Assembly: GCA_025351985.1 (NCBI GenBank)
Contig: JANXUW010000649.1
Span: 1 to 13,305, forward strand
Source of the DNA: Pseudolysobacter sp.
GTDB taxonomy: Bacteria > Pseudomonadota > Gammaproteobacteria > Xanthomonadales > Rhodanobacteraceae
DNA: 13,305 nt
Direction of reading: 5' to 3'
The translations under genes and the position numbers were made by a program. Below are positions 10,824-13,305 of the stretch, in pieces; within the stretch, counting starts at the first letter, position 1, and the number at the start of each line of letters is the position of its first letter. A model generated the notes under the pieces. The model saw nothing but the letters and a program-made list of their open reading frames with translations. It was not told the DNA's origin and ran no database searches.

Positions 10824-12179
10824 TCAAATCTTGCGCAGCGTGAGCTCGCCGTCGTGCAGTCGCGCGGTGATTGCCGTGTCGTCGCCGACTTGCGTGACCG
10901 AGCGAATGACCTTGCCGTGTCCGGCATCGATCAGGATGGCGTAACCGCGATCGAGCGTGGCCAGCGGGCTGACCGCATTCAGCGTGCGTGCGATCTGGGC
11001 GAGATGCCGCGCATGCACTTCGATGCGTCGCACCGCGGCAGTGCCGAGTCGCGCGGCGAACGTGCTCACGATCTGTTGATCCTGCGCCACGCGGCGTGCC
11101 GGATGCGCCAGCGACAGGCGCCTGCGCACCGCCTGCAAACGCAATGCGCTGCGATCGCGGCTGCGTGCGCTGCCGGCGCTCAATTGTTGACGCAGACGCT
11201 GCAGGCGTTCGTGGCCTTGTTGCAGGCGCGCTTGCGGACGTTGCGCCTGCAGGCGCAGCAGATAGTGGTCGAGCCGCTGTGCAAACGTATCGAAACGACG
11301 GCGCCAATCGCGCACGAGGCGATCGCGCTGCGCGCTCAATGTGCGCGCCAGCATCGCTGCATCGGGCACGAGTAACTCTGCCGCTGCGGATGGTGTCGCA
11401 GCGCGTAAATCCGCAACAAAATCGGCGATCGTGAAATCGATTTCGTGACCGATTGCCGAGACGACGGGAATCGTGCTGGCGTGGATCGCGCGCGCGACTG
11501 CTTCATCGTTGAACGCCCACAGGTCTTCGAGCGAACCGCCGCCGCGCGTGAGCAGCAGCACATCGTGCCGAGCCGCCGCCGATGCCGCGCGCAGCATCGC
11601 CACGATCGCCGGCGGCGCTTCTTTTCCTTGCACCGGCACGGGCAGGATTTCGACTTGCGCGAGCGGGAAACGCCGTGCGATCACACTGAGCACATCGCGA
11701 ATTGCCGCACCGGTCGGCGAGGTGATTACACCGATCCGCCGAGGCAATAACGGCAGCGGTTTTTTGTGCTCGATCGCAAACAGGCCTTCGTTATCGAGGC
11801 GCGCCTTGAGCTGCTCGAACTCGCGTTGCAACGCGCCTTCGCCGGCTTCTTCGAGATGCTCGACCAGCAGCTGATATTCGCCGCGCCCTTCGTACAGGCT
11901 CACGCGCGCGCGCGCCAGCACGCGCATGCCGTCGACCGGGCGAAAGCGCAGGTAGGTACTTTTCGGCTTGAACATCGCGCAGCGCACCTGCGCGCTCGGA
12001 TCTTTCAAGGTGAAGTACAAATGGCCGGACGCCGGGCGCGCGAAATTCGACAGCTCGCCTTCGATCCAGATCAACGCAAACGTGTCTTCGAGCAGATCGC
12101 GCACGTGCCGGTTGAGCAGCATCGGCGTGAGGATCTCGCGCTCGGCGACATGGGGGAAAACGGGCAGGGATTTCGACAT
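10824..12179 (-). CDS. xseA: Exodeoxyribonuclease VII large subunit (XseA)
   Basis: The 451-residue large subunit of exonuclease VII degrades single-stranded DNA together with XseB, which is not in this window. An N-terminal OB-fold runs about 15-110 (WIEGELSNFARPASGHLYFTLKD). The catalytic domain follows with RIGVITSPTGAAIRDVL (148-164), LLLTRGGGSLEDLWAFND (208-225) and SAIGHEIDFTIADFVADLRAATPSAAAE (from 241). A long Arg/Gln/Leu-rich helical region (about 275-390) is the expected coiled coil, and the C-terminus has LATLDRGYAIL. The length fits the family and no defect is seen. The start at 12179 (MSKSLPVFP) is preferred over an ATG six codons upstream because the family begins near this motif; neither has a clear ribosome binding site. 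It is a housekeeping gene, apparently unrelated to purine use, and ends 83 bp from the convergent ade gene. Confidence 0.96.
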   Translation of the reverse strand: MSKSLPVFPHVAEREILTPMLLNRHVRDLLEDTFALIWIEGELSNFARPASGHLYFTLKDPSAQVRCAMFKPKSTYLRFRPVDGMRVLARARVSLYEGRGEYQLLVEHLEEAGEGALQREFEQLKARLDNEGLFAIEHKKPLPLLPRRIGVITSPTGAAIRDVLSVIARRFPLAQVEILPVPVQGKEAPPAIVAMLRAASAAARHDVLLLTRGGGSLEDLWAFNDEAVARAIHASTIPVVSAIGHEIDFTIADFVADLRAATPSAAAELLVPDAAMLARTLSAQRDRLVRDWRRRFDTFAQRLDHYLLRLQAQRPQARLQQGHERLQRLRQQLSAGSARSRDRSALRLQAVRRRLSLAHPARRVAQDQQIVSTFAARLGTAAVRRIEVHARHLAQIARTLNAVSPLATLDRGYAILIDAGHGKVIRSVTQVGDDTAITARLHDGELTLRKI

Positions 12180-12201
12180 GGCGGCACTGTAAATCATCGC
12201 C

Positions 12202-12232
12202 GCGCAGACATGAAATCTGCGCTGAAATCAGC
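12202..12232. repeat. Two adjacent small palindromes between the NTF2-like gene and xseA
   Basis: A perfect 7-bp stem GCGCAGA/TCTGCGC with a 7-base loop (12202-12222) is followed immediately by the palindrome GCTGA-AA-TCAGC (12221-12232), sharing two bases. On the minus strand they lie just after the stop of the NTF2-like gene and about 23 bases before the xseA start. No T-run follows on that strand, so this is not a typical intrinsic terminator. It could be an RNA structure in the xseA leader, an mRNA 3' end or a protein site. Confidence 0.35.
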
Positions 12233-12238
12233 CCGTCG

Positions 12239-12721
12239 TTACTGAGCCTTCGATTTTTCCGAAGCGATGAATTGCGCAAGGCCCGCCGCGCCGCGTTTGC
12301 GGATCGTGTTCTGCAACATCGGCGACCAGCCGAGCAGCACGCCTGAAATACCGAGCGCCATGCGGCTCCAGCGCCACAGGTCGAAGCTGTCCTGGTGCTC
12401 GACGATCAGGCCGTCGCGAAAACGGAAACGCGCCGTAATCACGTTGTATACCGTGCGCCCGCTGCCGGAAAAGGTGTAGCGCGCCTGCCAGTTGGCGCTG
12501 CCCGAATCGCCTTCGCTGCGCACGCTGTCGTAGCTCACGTCGAGATCCTTGCCGCGCGTGGTCAGCATGCGCCACATCGCACCGACGTCGCTGCCGTGCA
12601 GGTCGAACACCGGATCGCGAAAATGCGCATCGGCGTGGTAGCAGCGCGTCATCGCCGCGCCATCGCGACGCTGCAGCGCCTGATAAAAACTCTCGATCAG
12701 ATCGGCATGGCTGGTGCTCAT
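12239..12721 (-). CDS. NTF2/SnoaL-like small protein of unknown function
   Basis: The 160-residue product resembles the nuclear transport factor 2 / SnoaL-like alpha-beta fold. It has an N-terminal helix (LIESFYQALQRRDGAAM), then the CYHADAHFRDPVFDLHG stretch typical of the first strand and loop, and later strands such as NWQARYTFSG and ARFRFRDGLIVEHQDSFDLWRW. The C-terminal part (about 120-160) is a helical tail with a hydrophobic stretch. The family includes enzymes such as ketosteroid isomerase as well as non-enzymatic binding domains, so no reaction can be assigned. The ATG at 12721 has GGGGA seven bases upstream. Upstream in-frame ATGs (to 12859) would run into the divergent gene and are rejected. 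It lies 59 bp upstream of xseA on the same strand and diverges from an acetyl-CoA hydrolase family gene. Confidence 0.85.
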   Translation of the reverse strand: MSTSHADLIESFYQALQRRDGAAMTRCYHADAHFRDPVFDLHGSDVGAMWRMLTTRGKDLDVSYDSVRSEGDSGSANWQARYTFSGSGRTVYNVITARFRFRDGLIVEHQDSFDLWRWSRMALGISGVLLGWSPMLQNTIRKRGAAGLAQFIASEKSKAQ

Positions 12722-12763
12722 CGGACGTTCCCCGGCGCGGCGGATTCGCGCATCGGCAGCACG

Positions 12764-12770
12764 ATATAAC
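12764..12770. promoter_or_regulatory. Possible -10 region in the gap between the NTF2-like and acetyl-CoA hydrolase genes
   Basis: The only AT-rich patch in this 117-bp divergent gap is ATATAAC. It reads as TATAAC on the plus strand (12765-12770), about 68 bases before the GTG start of the rightward gene, and as TTATAT on the minus strand. No convincing -35 box is spaced correctly on either strand, so this is weak. Confidence 0.25.
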
Positions 12771-12827
12771 AAGTCGCGGTACATCGCACGCCGACGATCT
12801 GCGATCATGCTCGCGAACCGATTTTGC

Positions 12828-12832
12828 AGGGG
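12828..12832 (+). promoter_or_regulatory. Ribosome binding site deciding the GTG start at 12839
   Basis: AGGGG lies six bases before the GTG at 12839. No in-frame ATG occurs between the in-frame stop at 12767 and this GTG. The site therefore fixes the start of the rightward gene at a non-ATG codon. Confidence 0.65.
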
Positions 12833-12838
12833 TGCGTC

Positions 12839-13305
12839 GTGCCGGAATATTTTCAACAACTCGAGCCGTGTGTTGCGCGACTGCTCGAGCGTATCGCCGG
12901 ATCGTCACTGTTGCTCGCGACGCCGCTCGGTCTGGGCAAATCCAATCACCTGCTGAACGCCTTGTATGCGCGCGCCGTGAATGATCCAAGGCTGACGTTG
13001 CATATCTACACGGCGTTGTCTCTCGCGCGCCCGATACCCGGTTCGGATCTGGAAAAACGTTTTCTGCAGCCGTTTCTGGATCGGCATTTCGGCAGCGATT
13101 ATCCCGATCTGGCGTACATCCGCGCATTGCATACCAATACCTTGCCGGCGAATGTGCGCATCAGCGAATTTTACCTGCAGTCCGGTGCGATGCTCGGCGT
13201 GGCGCCGGTGCAGCGCGACTACACCAGCATCAACTACACGCATGTCGCGCGCGCGATGGCCGAGGCTGGAATGAATGTCATCGTGCACCTGGTTGCGCGC
13301 CGCAC
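12839..13305 (+). CDS. Acetyl-CoA hydrolase/transferase family protein, 5' part
   Basis: Only the first 155 codons are inside the window; the gene continues past the right edge. The reading frame starts at GTG with a good AGGGG site. It reads VPEYFQQLEPCVARLLERI, then LLLATPLGLGKSNHLLNALY, LHIYTALSLARP, and later ISEFYLQSGAMLGV and YTSINYTHVARAMAEAGMNVIVHLVARR. These segments resemble the N-terminal half of the acetyl-CoA hydrolase/transferase (CoA-transferase family I) superfamily, which moves CoA between short acyl groups or hydrolyses acyl-CoA. The expected catalytic Glu lies beyond the window, so substrate and activity cannot be judged. No signal peptide is seen. It is divergent from the NTF2-like gene. 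The long minus-strand frame covering the same bases is an antisense shadow. Confidence 0.8.
   Translation, partial: MPEYFQQLEPCVARLLERIAGSSLLLATPLGLGKSNHLLNALYARAVNDPRLTLHIYTALSLARPIPGSDLEKRFLQPFLDRHFGSDYPDLAYIRALHTNTLPANVRISEFYLQSGAMLGVAPVQRDYTSINYTHVARAMAEAGMNVIVHLVARR

Noticed and set aside
10867..10875. GATTGCCGT word inside xseA, and ACTCAAATC at the xseA end, resembling operator parts
   Set aside because: Isolated partial matches in coding sequence without the paired arms; likely chance.
12228..13127. 299-codon minus-strand ORF over the NTF2-like gene and the right-edge gene
   Set aside because: Wrong frame for the NTF2-like gene and antisense to the acetyl-CoA hydrolase family gene, both of which have recognisable protein segments and ribosome binding sites.

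Overview
The window is a GC-rich, tightly packed bacterial chromosome segment. Its core is a purine-catabolism locus. The protein families, the membrane-bound urate oxidase and the neighbouring xseA suggest a Gammaproteobacterium, perhaps of the Xanthomonadales/Lysobacterales. That placement is an impression from family resemblance and was not tested.

Layout. From about 9561 leftwards, seven genes lie head to tail on the minus strand: uraH (5-hydroxyisourate hydrolase), xdhA and xdhB (xanthine dehydrogenase), puuD (membrane urate oxidase with a cytochrome c tail), puuE (allantoinase), a uraD-allC fusion (OHCU decarboxylase plus allantoate amidohydrolase) and an M20-type hydrolase. The junctions are overlaps of 4 bp or gaps of at most 5 bp, so this looks like one operon. 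Diverging from it at 9721 is an adenine deaminase gene (ade). The 159-bp gap between uraH and ade holds two plausible back-to-back promoters. Their -35 boxes are the two arms of an inverted repeat, which is a good candidate operator.

The pathway can be read gene by gene: adenine -> hypoxanthine (Ade) -> xanthine -> urate (XdhAB) -> 5-hydroxyisourate (PuuD) -> OHCU (UraH) -> S-allantoin (UraD half) -> allantoate (PuuE) -> ureidoglycine plus ammonia and CO2 (AllC half). The final M20 hydrolase has no certain role. No XdhC chaperone, purine transporter, regulator, ureidoglycine aminohydrolase or ureidoglycolate lyase is visible here.

Right of ade and convergent with it is xseA (exonuclease VII large subunit), then a small NTF2/SnoaL-like protein on the same strand. 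Diverging from that is the 5' part of an acetyl-CoA hydrolase/transferase family gene, which starts at a GTG and runs off the right edge. The first 65 bases hold no gene that I can support. No mobile elements, tRNA, rRNA or CRISPR arrays were seen. Many long antisense ORFs are shadows produced by the GC-rich codon usage.
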